Assembly (NCBI RefSeq): GCF_000208745.1
Contig: NC_030858.1
Span: forward strand, 21,198,661 to 21,262,660
Direction of reading: 5' to 3'
Origin: Theobroma cacao
Lineage: Eukaryota; Streptophyta; Magnoliopsida; Malvales; Malvaceae
DNA: 64,000 nt
The notes under the pieces: generated by a model
The model's input: only the letters and a program-made list of their open reading frames with translations
What the model was told of the DNA's origin: nothing
The model's database searches: none
In this document: piece by piece, positions 1 through 10,669 of the stretch
How positions within the stretch are numbered: position 1 is the first letter of the stretch
How the letters are laid out: each line of letters opens with the position of its first letter
Translations under genes and position numbers: made by a program

Positions 1-1366
1 TCCTTTATAAGCCTATTGAGTCTATTTTGATTTATATGACCTAAACGTAGATGCCAAAGATAATTTTGATTTATACTAGATTCATTAACTCTTTCAATTT
101 CAAATCATATTGCTTCTATAGCATTTGTAGAATAAGTCGTAGGCTCAAGGAAATAAAGATTATATCTTACAATTCCAGAACAAATAAAATCTTTATTCAA
201 ATAAATAGTGAGTGTCTCACTAAAATAAACTGAATATCTAGACTTTATTAGACAAAAGACAGAAATCAAATTTCTATAAGTCTTTGGAATGTAATAAACA
301 TTTTCCAAAACTAAGCTACGACCATAAGGAAATTGAAGAATAATGGCTCCCACTATTAATGCTGAAACGAAGGTGCCATTTGCCATACTCATCCGAAACT
401 GCCTTTTACTCAGTTTTTTCCTTTGTTGAAACCCCTGTAAAGAATTGCAAACATGGTTAGCGGCTCCAGAATCTACTATCCAAGTATCTGTAGAATCAAC
501 CACTAAACAAGCTTCTAACATATTTAAAAAACCCATACCCTGTTTATTCTTCTGGATTTCTTCAAGGTAGACCTTGCAATTTTGCTTCCAATGTCCTTTC
601 ACACAACAATGGAAACATTTTCCTTTGGTGTTGTCTTTTGAAGTAATCTTTTTCTTCATGGGCTTTTTTTTTGCTTTCACTAAGCCCTTGGAAATTTTTT
701 TAACTCCAACTATCTTCTTTTTACCTATGGGTTTGGGCTTAGAAGTGGAAATTGCATGTTCTTCAACTTTCTTTTTCAAATCAAGAACCTTTTCCACATT
801 TTGAAGATCATTCATTAGCCCACTTAGGGTGTAATCCCTAGTGTGCAGTTCATAATTCAATTTGAACTGTGAAAATGATGAATTCAAGTTATGAACGATC
901 ATTGATATTTGCGTTTTCGCATCTATCTCAACACCATTTAGTTTTGCCGCATTGAGACAAGAGATCACTTCAGCATGTAATCTCTAACTAGCTCCCCAAG
1001 TTTCTGTTTAAGGTCCTTAAAAGCATTGATTGCTTTCACCTTAGCAGATCTAGTTTTCGTACCAAACATCTCATGTAGGTGCAACATTATGTCAATAACA
1101 TTGCCCATGCCTTCATGCTACTTTTGCAATATACTATTCATTAAGGCTAGTATATAGCATTTAGCTAGCTCGTTTGCATCGTGTCACTTCTTATGATATT
1201 TAATATCTTGTGGAGTTGACTTGGGAGTCAGTGCTTCAAGCTCATGGTCAGAAAGAACCCATGTGATCTTGTCATAATTAAGGACAATATTAAGGTTTCT
1301 TTTCCATTCGTAGTGGTTATCACCATTCAGAGTGCATTTATTCAGCAAAATTGAAAGTGGATTCAT
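1..1366 (-). pseudogene. Copia-A gag and protease remnant
   Basis: The reading begins at the ATG ending at 1366 (MNPLSILLNKCTLNGDNHYE...), a usual Copia gag N-terminus with a Trp-Lys motif. It hits TGA at about 1184 and further stops, then resumes in another frame from 968. That second part shows a CCHC zinc knuckle (CFHCCVKGHWKQNC, residues about 119-132) and the aspartic protease motif WIVDSGAANHVCNS (about 164-177), and it stops at 105. Gag packages the RNA and the protease would mature the polyprotein. One frameshift and several stops make it non-functional. Sequence left of 105 should enter integrase, which is not visible here. Confidence 0.8.
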
Positions 1367-3211
1367 ATTTGTGATGCATATATGTTTCTAAAAGTACATT
1401 TGAAATTATGCAAGCATACTAGTTATTCATAGACTTTGAACATTTCATGATGCATGTATGCATGATGATAATATATAAAACCCTATAAATTATATTATTA
1501 GTTCGACAGTCATCTACCTTTCTATAATAAATTAACCGACTATGGGCTGTGAGAATTTACTACCAAGCAAACTAAGACCTTCCCACTTAACTATGTTTCC
1601 TAGTATCCTCATACTTAACATGGTTAAGAAGTGCCTTCATTTGGTCCACACAGTTTACTAACAGAGCTATTGTAGGCAGGTTAATAGTAAATTCATGTTA
1701 AGTGTAACAGTCATTGTTTCATTCTTTTAAGCTCCTTACTTAGTGAGCCTCTATGGGAGGTCTCACTTCATAATCCACCTAAAAGGATTTATCCTTTCAG
1801 AGACCTAGTCCGTCATGATCTAGATTCATGTATGCTTATAGGGAGTGACATGTTTCACATGCCAATGGGCCAACAATGGAGACCGTGGACTTTAGGATTA
1901 CTAGCATCCTCTCCCACTCAATATTTTTATACTTGGGGTTTTGATTGACTTTCTACCGGATTTTCTAGATGCATATTTAGAATATCCTAAGTCAAATTAT
2001 GGACTTGGTTATGTTTCCAACTAAACGCGTTTAGTATATAACTAAGTCCATATTACCATCTTGTCTAGATGCGATTTATTTTCGTATATTCATTATGTAT
2101 CTCATAGTATAAAATTCCTTTTAAACTAAAATAAATAATGTATGCATGGCATTCCTTAAGAGATGTTGGCACTTTAATTCTAGATGGCATGTTTTCAAGC
2201 ATACAAATAATACCTAATATCATTCATACAGATACATATAAATATATATATATATATATATAATAAGCCACATTAATGTCCATCCTAGGAAAAATAAAAT
2301 AAAATTACAACTTGTAATTCTCTTCAATCTTGCTTGCTTCCGCTGCTTGTTAGGATCACATCCATTTGACACTCTTTTGAATTTTATGACTATTTAAAAT
2401 TCCTCAATTTTAATTTTAGTTTTAACCCAATTTGAGAAAATAATTTTATTTTATCCAATTAATTAATACCAAAATAAATATATATACTTTTTTATCCAGG
2501 GCTAAAATTAATTTTCCAAAAATAAAAAGAATTTTGGAAAATTTTTAAGAATATATATAATAATATTAAAAAATATATTTTTAAATAATTTTATTAAAAA
2601 AATTTGGGCTGGGCCCACTCTAATGGGTTGTTGCCCAAGAGCCCAACGCTGGGCTGCTGCACTTGGCAACAACACACCCCACCCCTCTTTTCCCCCTCTC
2701 CCCTTTTTTTTTAATAAAAAAAATATTTTAATAGAAGAAAATATATATTTTTATAATAACAAAATGTTAACATAAGAAAATTCTTTTTCTTTAAAAAAGA
2801 TAAATACAACAAAAACTCCTTTTACAAAAAAAATTAATAGTCATAAAAAAATAGAGAGACCAAATATTACCTAATTACTTTTTTCCTTTTGGCTTTGAAC
2901 TTCTTTCTCCATGGATGCACTAAATACATCAAGAAATATTAAAATTCCATACGTTTTCCTAGTTACATAAATTTAAGGAAAAATAATAAAAAAATGAAGA
3001 AGGAAACATGGCGATGATAAGCCACCCTTCTTGTTACATAACCAAAAGAAAAATGTTACATGTAAAATTTTTTAGGACAATTAATGCAGCAAAAACCTTG
3101 AATCATGCATTATAACATACAACCATATATTGATCACATCAAGATAGTTAAATATGTGCAAAGCTGCTAACCATGCAAAATAAATATAGGAAACAAACTT
3201 GCGATAATCCC
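1367..3211 (-). other. Copia-A untranslated leader, no gene seen
   Basis: AT-rich stretch between gag and the primer binding site with no convincing coding sequence on either strand. It contains a short (AT)n microsatellite at about 2243-2262 and homopolymer runs near 2700-2730. A long leader is common in plant Copia elements. Confidence 0.6.
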
Positions 3212-3224
3212 TGCTCTAATACCA
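3212..3224 (-). other. Copia-A primer binding site
   Basis: The minus strand reads TGGTATTAGAGCA, one base off the usual plant initiator-tRNA-Met complement TGGTATCAGAGC. It lies 5 bp from the inferred LTR edge, which fixes the element's orientation and its 5' LTR. Confidence 0.75.
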
Positions 3225-3229
3225 ATTAT

Positions 3230-5315
3230 TGGAGTAGGATCTTAGTAAATTAATGTGACTATGTAAAGCATGGATTTCAAAAATTTATTTTATAAAGGAA
3301 GCAAGATATCCAATTACACAATTGGAAACACACATTATTATTATTACAAGTAACATTTTCACTCAAAAAAAAATAAAAATCTATTAAGTAAAAAAAACCA
3401 TACCTTTTATTTTAAGATTCTTAATTTCGGATTCCACCACACCAATGAACGATTGCTCGACCAAATAAGTTTACCACTTATTTCTCAAGAATACTTCCAA
3501 CTTGAACCTTCAGTGGACAAGGTGTGGAATGCAAGACTACAAGATGGTAACCGATTTTCGTTTTCTCTTTTTTTTGGAAAAGTTTGGAGGAGGAAAAGAA
3601 AGGTGACGGCTGAAACTTTTTTTTAAGAAAAAGTATGTTTTCATATTTTCTTCCATTCTCTTCTCTTTTTATTAAAACTCTTGCTTCAAAAGTTTAATCA
3701 AAATAAAACACCTTTGAATCAATCTTGACCATCCATTTAGAGTTATGGAAGCATCAAACATGCTCCATAATTATCAAAATAAAAATTAAAGAATAAATAA
3801 TTTAATTCTTTAATTATCATTTAGAGTTCTTGATTAAATAAAACTCCTTATTGAATAATAACTCTTATTTTATTATTATCTATCTTTATTTAAAAAGAAT
3901 TAATAATAAATAAAAGAGTAATAGTCAAACGTGGAGTCTCCTTTTATCAACATGGATGTTTAGATTCATTTTACAAGAATCCTCCTAAAATTCTCTTAAT
4001 TTAAGACAACTCTTGTCTGTAATTAAGACAAAAAAATTTGATCTTGTCTAAATTTGAGACAAATATCTATTCTTGTCTAGATTAAGACAAAAAATATTTT
4101 TCTTGTCTTAAATTAAGACAAACATATTTTCTTGTCTAAATTAAGACCAAACATGTTTTCTTATCCAAATTAAGACAAACATTTTAGAGCTGCCAATTTT
4201 TGTGCACAATTTAATTAATCAAATTAAAGCATGCATTCTAACTTAAACAAGTTGAACTCTACGAAGCTAAGTGGGGAATCTATTTGGACATAGATATTCC
4301 AAGCTCCAATAAACCTAGAATTATTCTTAATCTCTTTAAAAATAATTCAAGCTTATTAACCATGAAATCACTCCACCATAGATTCATGGTTGCACTCTTG
4401 GATTAATTATAATTACAAGAAACAATTCAATATTTGACGTTGATTATTAGTTGTCCAATTGCAAATCTTATATTGTAAATCCTTATAACCATCCAATGAT
4501 AAAAGGTGAAATTACCGTTTTATCTTTTATGTCATTTTTGTCCCCTAGTATCAAATTTCATCCAATTAGTGATTCAATACTGTAGATCTAATCTTTTTAG
4601 TATCCAGATGTGATGAATAGCTAATTCATCAATCCACTAGGCCTAGATTAATCACCAATCTTCTTGAAATCACTATAAGTGATGTTAATGCTATGAACTC
4701 CATTATCTAGATATATGTTCCCAGATGCACATCTCGATTATAATCCCAAAATACGGAGTCTAGATCAACACTTTATGATGATCATGCTCATGGTAAATCA
4801 AAGATTATAAGGAGATTAAACACAAGTCCACTATCTATCAGGATTTCGGTTCTACTATAAGCAAATGCATAAGTGTGAGATCAAGATTTAGGTAACGGTA
4901 AAACTTAAATTTGATTCTCACATGATTCCAGTTTATGTTATAGTGTCATTACTCAAAGTCAACTATTTCGATGATTTGAGACTCATAATTCCCTTGAAAT
5001 GAATCACATTCGTTTCGTTGGAAGTAATCTGGACACTACACACCTAACACAATAAAGTGACCAACTTTATTATATGGCTGTGAACAATTTTTAGATTTAA
5101 TTAAAAGACATGTCTCGTATGTATGACTCTTCATACAAATGTATTTTAATATCTCAACAGAATCTTAGTACCTTAATAACTAGATAATGAATGCTTACTA
5201 AAACAAACTCTTCGTCTTATTATCAAAATGTACTTTCATTACAAATAAATTTAATGAATGTAAGCATGAGAATATACTTGCTTTCCAAGGCATCATATTC
5301 TTAAAATTCCTAACA
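3230..5315 (-). repeat. Copia-A 5' LTR (about 2.1 kb)
   Basis: The inner edge is set by the primer binding site (TGGAGTAGG on the plus strand). The outer edge is placed at CCTAACA (5309-5315), rc TGTTAGG, a common Copia LTR start. A shorter alternative ends at 4308, where CTCCAA (4304-4309) mirrors TTGGAG at 3229-3234. I prefer the longer version because 4310-5315 reads like continuous LTR sequence and has no other explanation. The second LTR outside the window would settle it. Confidence 0.55.
4001..4190. repeat. Six tandem dyads of about 30 bp in the Copia-A LTR
   Basis: TCTTGTCT or a close variant starts at 4011, 4042, 4071, 4101, 4130 and 4159, spacing 29-31 bp. Each is followed by the near-complement TTAAGACAA, so each unit is a small inverted repeat (TTGTCTAAATTAAGACAA in the best copy). 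Likely LTR cis-regulatory subrepeats. Confidence 0.8.
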
Positions 5316-6326
5316 TTCATAACCTCATAAATCACTTACATGCTTAGCCTATAGTGTACATGATATACTTAACACATACATCTCATGACATAGATGTTAC
5401 AATCTCATAAAATGAACTCATGCATCCAACATTCCTATCATGCTACATTGTATCTAACATGTGCATAATAATTGTCATACATTAACCATAGAAATATCTC
5501 ATACCCACACTAGCCCAAAGGTTAGAGTAATCTAGTGGACTACAAACATAAAAGGGCTTATCCCCCCTTGTTGAAAACTAGTACATAGTAGCATATTTAC
5601 ATACATAGTAAATTTGTAAACAATTTGAAAATCATTGTGTAACACGTATCACAATCATGATCAAATCAAGTCATTTGAACATTTCCTTGAAAACTTCATG
5701 AAACCTTGTAGTTCAAATCCTTGAATAAACCATTTATGGAAATAGGTTTTCAACATGCCTAAACAACCATTTTCATAAAAATCATGCTAACTTTACATAT
5801 TATAATACTTGAAAAGGTGTAGCCACTCACCTAATTGGAGAGTAGATTCCTAGCTCCAATCACAACTCCGTTTCGACGTTATCCATGGAGTTTTCAACTA
5901 TTCCTATCATACAACAATCATCACAATCATTTCCTAGAATAAAATCTCGTGATAATCATTATAGGGACTTTTGAAACTACTCACTTTTAGCTAAACTAAT
6001 TTTCTAATTAAAACCTGTGCTTAGAAACCCATAAATCTTTCATCCTTACCTTTTGTGAGCTTAGATGCTTAAGAAAATCACAAAGTCTTTATGATTTAAA
6101 CGCCAACAGAAAATCTGGGCAATAAAATCAAATTTTCAAAAACTAGAAATCAAGATTTAAAGTTTTCAAAAATTAAAAATGTCATCTTTTTCATAACAAC
6201 TCAAAACCACATCATTTAATCATCAAAAATGAAGATTTGAGCTAAAAATGAGTTGAAAGAGTATAAGAGTTGGGGTTTTACCTTACAAATGTAGTTGAGG
6301 GTTGCCAACCCTAAAAAAATGTGGTA

Positions 6327-6334
6327 TATTTATA
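6327..6334 (-). promoter_or_regulatory. Probable TATA box of Gypsy LTR1
   Basis: The minus strand reads TATAAATA. The same word is conserved at 36872-36879 in LTR2. It lies downstream, in element orientation, of the palindrome cluster. Confidence 0.55.
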
Positions 6335-6379
6335 AGATAGGGTGTGAAAATATGTTTTTACCCTTTTAATTTTTTGAAA

Positions 6380-6545
6380 TCGATGAAATGTATCGATGCA
6401 TTGACCCAATGTATCAATACATTTCGTTTTGAAAAAATGTATCAATACATTATGAACATGTATCGATACATGTTCATCAGAAATCCTTTTTGGGCTCAAT
6501 GTATCAAGACATCATGAACATGTATCGATAAATATGAGACAGAAT
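6380..6545. repeat. ATGTATCGATACAT palindrome cluster in Gypsy LTR1
   Basis: At least five perfect or near copies of the self-complementary word ATGTATCGATACAT lie just upstream of the TATA box. One copy is extended to a perfect 26-bp palindrome at 6452-6477, with half-site ATGAACATGTATC. Similar clusters lie at 36935-37000, 39580-39770 and 40390-40430. Confidence 0.85.
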
Positions 6546-6648
6546 GCTATTTCTGAGGTAGATTACTTATAAAATTTGCCTAACTTATTTACATTAAATA
6601 CCATTTAAGTAAATGTCCTCTCCATTTACTTAAGATATTTCATTTACT

Positions 6649-6657
6649 TAAATGGTA
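6649..6657. repeat. MULE1 left target-site duplication
   Basis: TAAATGGTA, repeated exactly at 33554-33562. Nine bases is the usual Mutator-superfamily duplication. Confidence 0.85.
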
Positions 6658-6790
6658 GGGGAAATTTGTTTTTTGGCCTTTGAAAACAAAATGTTTTTGA
6701 AAATAACCTTCAAGATAAATTTAACTACTTTTAGCCACTAGAAGAGATTTTGAGACAAAATGCCCTTGATGAGACATCTTCGGTGATGTG
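6658..6790. repeat. MULE1 left terminal inverted repeat (degenerate)
   Basis: Compared with the reverse complement of 33420-33553, the outer 12 bp and the inner block around ACAAAATGCCCTT match, and the rest is diverged. The reverse complement of 6758-6805 also matches 59585-59634 at the right end of MULE2. Confidence 0.65.
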
Positions 6791-7094
6791 CACTCTCAAA
6801 CAAGCGAAAAATTAGAAAATAAATATGCGAAGAATTTTTGAACATCTACTTTTATGCAAACATCCAATTTTTTCCCCAGAAGCTTCTGCAAAACAAAATA
6901 ATGGTTTTTCAGATATTTTCGACATGGCATTTAGCTAATACGAAGCGTGATATTAAATCGAATAAGGAACCGGTCGTGATGAATTGAAAGCTTCGTGATT
7001 GATGTGAAAGCAAAAATCCCTAATATGGTGGTGAATCAAAAGGAGAAGGATGTGAATCTGAAGCAGGAAATGGTCATGCTACAACAGGCCATAT

Positions 7095-7890
7095 GGTTTG
7101 TGTGATGGCAGGGTTTTAGAGTTTGTGAAACGAAATGGTGGGAATGTGTGACACGACATGGTGGGAATGTGTGACACATCATGGTGAGAATATGTGAGAC
7201 GGGTGTGACACGACAGGGTTTAAAGTGTGTGACAAGTCAGAGTGCTAATGTGTGAGATGGCACGGTGATAATGTGACAGTGGTGTGACACGGTAGGGTTT
7301 AGAGTGTGTGACATGCCATGGAAGGAATCTGTGACACGACAACGTTTAGAGTGTGGGACACACCAGGGTCAGAATGTGTGACACGGCAGGGTCATAATGT
7401 GTGAAACGGCATAATGATAATGTTTGACACAAGTGTGACACGACAAGGTTTAGAATGTGTGACACGCCATGGAGGGAATCCGTGACACGGCATGGTGAGA
7501 ATATGTGGGACTGGTGTAACACGGTAGCGTTTAGAGTGTGCGACATGCTATGGTCAGAACGTGTGACACGCCAGGGTCATACTGTGTGAAACGGCACAGT
7601 GATAATGTTGGACAGGGGTGTGACACGGTAGGCTTTAGAGTGTGTGACATGCCATGGAGTGAATCTGTGACATGGCACGATGAGAATATGTTGGACGAGT
7701 ATGACACGGTAGCATTTAAAGTGTGGGACACGCCATGGTCAAAACATGTGACACACCATGGAGGGAATCTGTGACACGACACAATGAGAATATGTGGGAC
7801 GGGTGTGACACGGCAGCGTTTAGAGTGTGGGACATGCCATGGTCAGAACGTGTGACACGCCATGGGTTTAATATGTGACACGCCATGGTG
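7095..7890. repeat. Subterminal tandem repeats with TGACACGCCATGG core (about 22-25 bp units)
   Basis: Units of the type GTGTGACACGNCANGGT plus a short variable tail follow one another about thirty times, interspersed with shorter GTGACA units. The mirror-image block at the other MULE's protease-gene end is 58805-59285. Long open frames here with repeated peptides are by-products of the repeat, not genes. Confidence 0.8.
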
Positions 7891-8103
7891 TGAAAAAAGG
7901 CGAGAAAATGACGAGGAAGGCGTTTAGACTTTCACTGAACGAATGAAATGAATATAAAAGGCCATTTCGTTTTAATTAAATATTTTTCTGAAATCGCAAA
8001 CGTTTGTGTGAAGGAAGTAAGAGAGTTTCATTCATTCCTGATTCCGAAAGGTAGTAGAGAGTTTGACTTTGTTCTTTGCAAGCTTAACTACATCACAGTA
8101 ACA

Positions 8104-8124
8104 ATGTCTGTTATCAGTGAAGAG
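8104..8124 (+). CDS. MULE1 DUF1985-gene exon 1
   Basis: A 21-bp first exon, ATG to GAG, coding MSVISEE and followed by a GTTAGT donor. It matches MULE2 exon 1 at 58549-58569 (MSTMNEE, donor GTCAGT) in length and splice phase. An in-frame ATG at 7948 exists, but comparison of the two MULEs supports 8104. The next exon is at 17830, because the SIRE Copia landed in the intron. Confidence 0.6.
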
Positions 8125-8284
8125 GTTAGTCACTCTAAAATTAATCTTTCTTCTGTTCGTTGATTTTTTGCTAGGTTAGTTTCCTTGAACTGTTCAATTT
8201 TTATTGGTTTGCTGGGTTGTTTGGTGTTTTTTTTGCAATTGTTATGCTTTGCTTAAACTATTTTCTTCCTAGTTTTATGGTCAT

Positions 8285-8676
8285 ACCAAAGTGTTAAAGG
8301 GGTTCCGCGTTTGCGTATGGCGCGTTGTGGCTTAATTGGTTTTTTTGGTTTTTAGCGTGTCACAGCTATTCCTGACATGTTGTGGGTTAACTAGTTTTTT
8401 GGGTTTTTAACGTGTCACGGCTGTTCCTGGAGTGTCATGGGTTAACTAGATTTATGGGTTTTTGACGTATCACGGCTGTTCTGGCGTGTTGTGGGTAAAC
8501 TGGTTTTTTGGGTTTTTAGCGTGTCACGACTGTTGGTGTAACGAGCCAGTAATTACGGTGATTGGTGTGTCACGACAATGATGCATGGCGTGTCACGACA
8601 CTGATGCATGGGGTGTCACGACATTTGAGTTGATATGCATGGTGTTTTACAAAATTTTACTTGATATGCATGGCAT
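8285..8676. repeat. Intron-1 repeats of the MULE1 DUF1985 gene
   Basis: About 60-bp units combining GCGTGTCACGGCTGTTCCTGG with a GGGTTAACTGG-TTTTTTGGGTTTTTA segment are followed by ATGCATGG-CGTGTCACGACA units. Almost the same sequence occupies intron 1 of mudrA in MULE2 (48060-48430), so the same repeat sits in first introns of two different genes. Confidence 0.75.
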
Positions 8677-8681
8677 GTAAC
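8677..8681. repeat. SIRE Copia target-site duplication, left copy
   Basis: GTAAC here and ATAAC at 17745-17749, a 5-bp duplication with one change. The related uninterrupted MULE2 site near 48412 reads GTAAC. Confidence 0.6.
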
Positions 8682-9207
8682 TATTGGTCCTTATAATATG
8701 TGCTAGAGGGGGGGTGAATAGCACAATTTGGCTCTTAACAATATTGGAAACTAATTTTCAGAACTTAGGAAAATAAAAATAGAGTATAAGATGCACAACA
8801 ATTTGGAGTGGTTCGGTCCAAGACCTACATCCACTACCTTGATTATCCAACCAAGGATTTTCCAACAAATCCACTATGGACCGGTGAAATTCACAAGCTT
8901 TCACCAAGCTTTACAATGGATTTTTGCAGGCTCAGCCAAAACCTTTTACACTAGTTTTTCACGAGATCATCTAAAACCCAAAGTCATTTTCCAAGGCTCA
9001 ACCACAACCTACAACAATCAAGCTATCCCAAGCTTGAATAACCCCTTAGAGTGACTCCCTCACTCTAAGAATACAAGAGAAGTAGTAAAAGAAGGTACCT
9101 ATGATCACTGGTTGATCTGAGTGGTACAAGATTGAGTGCTAAATACAAATGCAAAAAGTAGGCGTTTAAGTGCAGACAAGTGCAGTGAAGCTTTTCTGGT
9201 TTTTCTA

Positions 9208-9216
9208 CTTTTTATA
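9208..9216 (-). promoter_or_regulatory. Probable TATA box of the SIRE Copia 3' LTR
   Basis: The minus strand reads TATAAAAAG. The same word is at 17196-17204 in the 5' LTR, which would drive the element. Both lie downstream of the dyad block. Confidence 0.6.
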
Positions 9217-9398
9217 GCTCAAATCTCATTCAAGGCTTCTAAAAAACTTGTTTTTCACTGTTGGAAGACTCTTTTATACTTGGAAATGCAACACTGATGG
9301 CAATTTGACAGTTTCTGGTCATTGAAAACAGTTGAGGATGAGTTCTAGCCGTTAATTTGTCTTGTAGTGCTCTGGTTCAAATTGTAGACAGAGAGCTC

Positions 9399-9489
9399 TT
9401 AATCGACTGACTTGGTAAACTAAGTTGATTCTGTTACTGGTTTGTAGATCTTGGCAGAGAATACTTAGTCGACTGACTTGGTCGACTAA
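9399..9489. repeat. Paired TTAGTCGACTGA/TTGGTCGACTAA dyads in the 3' LTR
   Basis: Two copies of a 25-bp imperfect palindrome lie at about 9399-9424 and 9464-9489, the second better preserved. The same pair sits at 17387-17412 and 17452-17477. They lie about 180-280 bp upstream of the TATA box in element orientation. Confidence 0.8.
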
Positions 9490-9756
9490 ATTGGTTCTCT
9501 TTCTCAAACTCTTCAGCCTGCCATTTCTCCAATTTGAAATTTGGTCAACCAATGTTCTTCCTTGTTTCACCAATAAGCTTCCTCCTTGTTATTCAGTTAC
9601 ATCTTGTTGATTTTATCCCTCTTTTTCTTTCAAAAATACTTTTTGAAGAGCTAATAAACTAATTTCATATACTAATTTCTTGCACACTTAAGTAAAGGTA
9701 TTAGACACAAATAAATGGGAATGTTTTATTATCATCAAAAACTAATGGAGCCAATA

Positions 9757-9770
9757 GTCTCCCCCTTTTT
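9757..9770 (-). other. SIRE Copia polypurine tract
   Basis: The minus strand reads AAAAAGGGGGAGAC directly against the 3' LTR, the expected plus-strand priming site. Confidence 0.8.
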
Positions 9771-10669
9771 GATGATGACAAAACATTCCTTGATTAACAG
9801 CATAGTGTCATTTTAATTCTTTTTAGTTTTCTGCAGAAAATGAGGATTATTTCCCTTAAGTATAAGCTCCCCCTTAGTGTGTGCATATTTTCTTATTTTA
9901 TTCCAACAAATTTTATTTTCGTCATATAGAAAATGATATTGTGCATTTGGAGTATACATATGTGCAGTAATATAGAGTTATTTGCATCCATAAATTTTCA
10001 GCTGAAAGTTTTGACAGATTTTCATCAATGTTCCAGCAACTGTCAATAGTTATTGATTTTAGATTTAGTCTACATCATTCATGTTTCCAATGATATACTA
10101 TACACACTATCTATATCTATTTTCAAACAGGAATTATCCACAATGCCATAACAAAAATCATTTATCCGCATGTAAATCAATATCAGCATAGCACCAGCAG
10201 ATTTTGTTCATGATAGTCAAAATACCAAAACAGTAAAATATCAGCAGACTTCAATTTTTAGCAATTAAGCAACATAGTCATATCAGCATTCATTTTTCAC
10301 ATACAACCTCATAAATAACAAAATTAAAACTGAGTGTTTAAGTGCCACCATGGCACAAATAACAGTTAATCAACAAGTGTTCTGAAACTACCCCTGGACT
10401 ACTTTTGCTTCCTACCTCTTATTTTTCTAAGTTCATTCGCCCCTGATTTTGCCTTTGTTCCATTCCTAGGTTCCTTCCTAGTTCCTCTACCCTAACATTT
10501 TTTTGTTTAAGTTTATTCTCTAGCTCCTGCACTTTTATTCTCTGGTTCCTACACCCATTTTACTCCCCTTTTTTGTCAGCATCAAAGGGAGGGGCCTCTA
10601 TTCATCTGATGTGTTAGAAGGTAAGGACTTAGTGCTGTTGAAAGAGTTGAAAGGAAAATGAGAGGGCTC
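9771..10669 (-). other. SIRE Copia 3' untranslated region
   Basis: AT-rich sequence between the extra open frame and the polypurine tract. I see no coding sequence or structured element in it. Confidence 0.6.

Larger units (their letters stand above)
1..5315 (-). mobile_element. Copia-A: 5' part of a Ty1/Copia LTR retrotransposon, cut by the window edge
   Basis: Reading leftwards on the minus strand, the order is LTR, tRNA-Met-type primer binding site, about 1.8 kb of leader, gag and protease. Integrase, RT and the other LTR lie outside the window. The gag-then-protease content and the DSGA protease motif fit Copia. I do not assign a lineage. The element sits in a Gypsy LTR whose remainder resumes after 5315. 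Its target duplication cannot be checked because the other end is missing. Confidence 0.8.
5316..6657 (-). repeat. Gypsy complex LTR1, main part (cut by Copia-A and MULE1)
   Basis: From about 5600 to 6640 this aligns closely with LTR2 at 36130-37024 and 40389-40540, including the same palindrome-rich block and the same TATA box. The left part, 5316-5590, is absent from LTR2. It resumes after MULE1 at 33563 and ends at 33582 before a polypurine tract (minus strand TGGGAGGT). No coding sequence. Confidence 0.75.
8682..9756 (-). repeat. SIRE Copia 3' LTR
   Basis: Pairs with 16671-17744 along its whole length. Its ends read TATTGG...CCAATA, whereas the partner has TGTTGG...CCAACA, so both terminal dinucleotides have mutated by transitions. 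Contains the paired TTAGTCGAC dyads and a TATA box. Confidence 0.9.

Noticed and set aside
2240..2265. AT microsatellite as a possible matrix or origin element
   Set aside because: A plain dinucleotide run in an AT-rich leader, with no other supporting signal.
4304..4309. CTCCAA as outer edge of the Copia-A LTR, mirroring TTGGAG at 3229
   Set aside because: It would leave 4310-5315 unexplained although that stretch reads like continuous Copia LTR ending in CCTAACA. Kept only as an alternative.
7346..7782. Minus-strand open frames reading MSHTLNATVLHQSHIF and similar
   Set aside because: Generated by the TGACACGCCATGG subterminal repeats. No domain, and the same peptide recurs with the unit.
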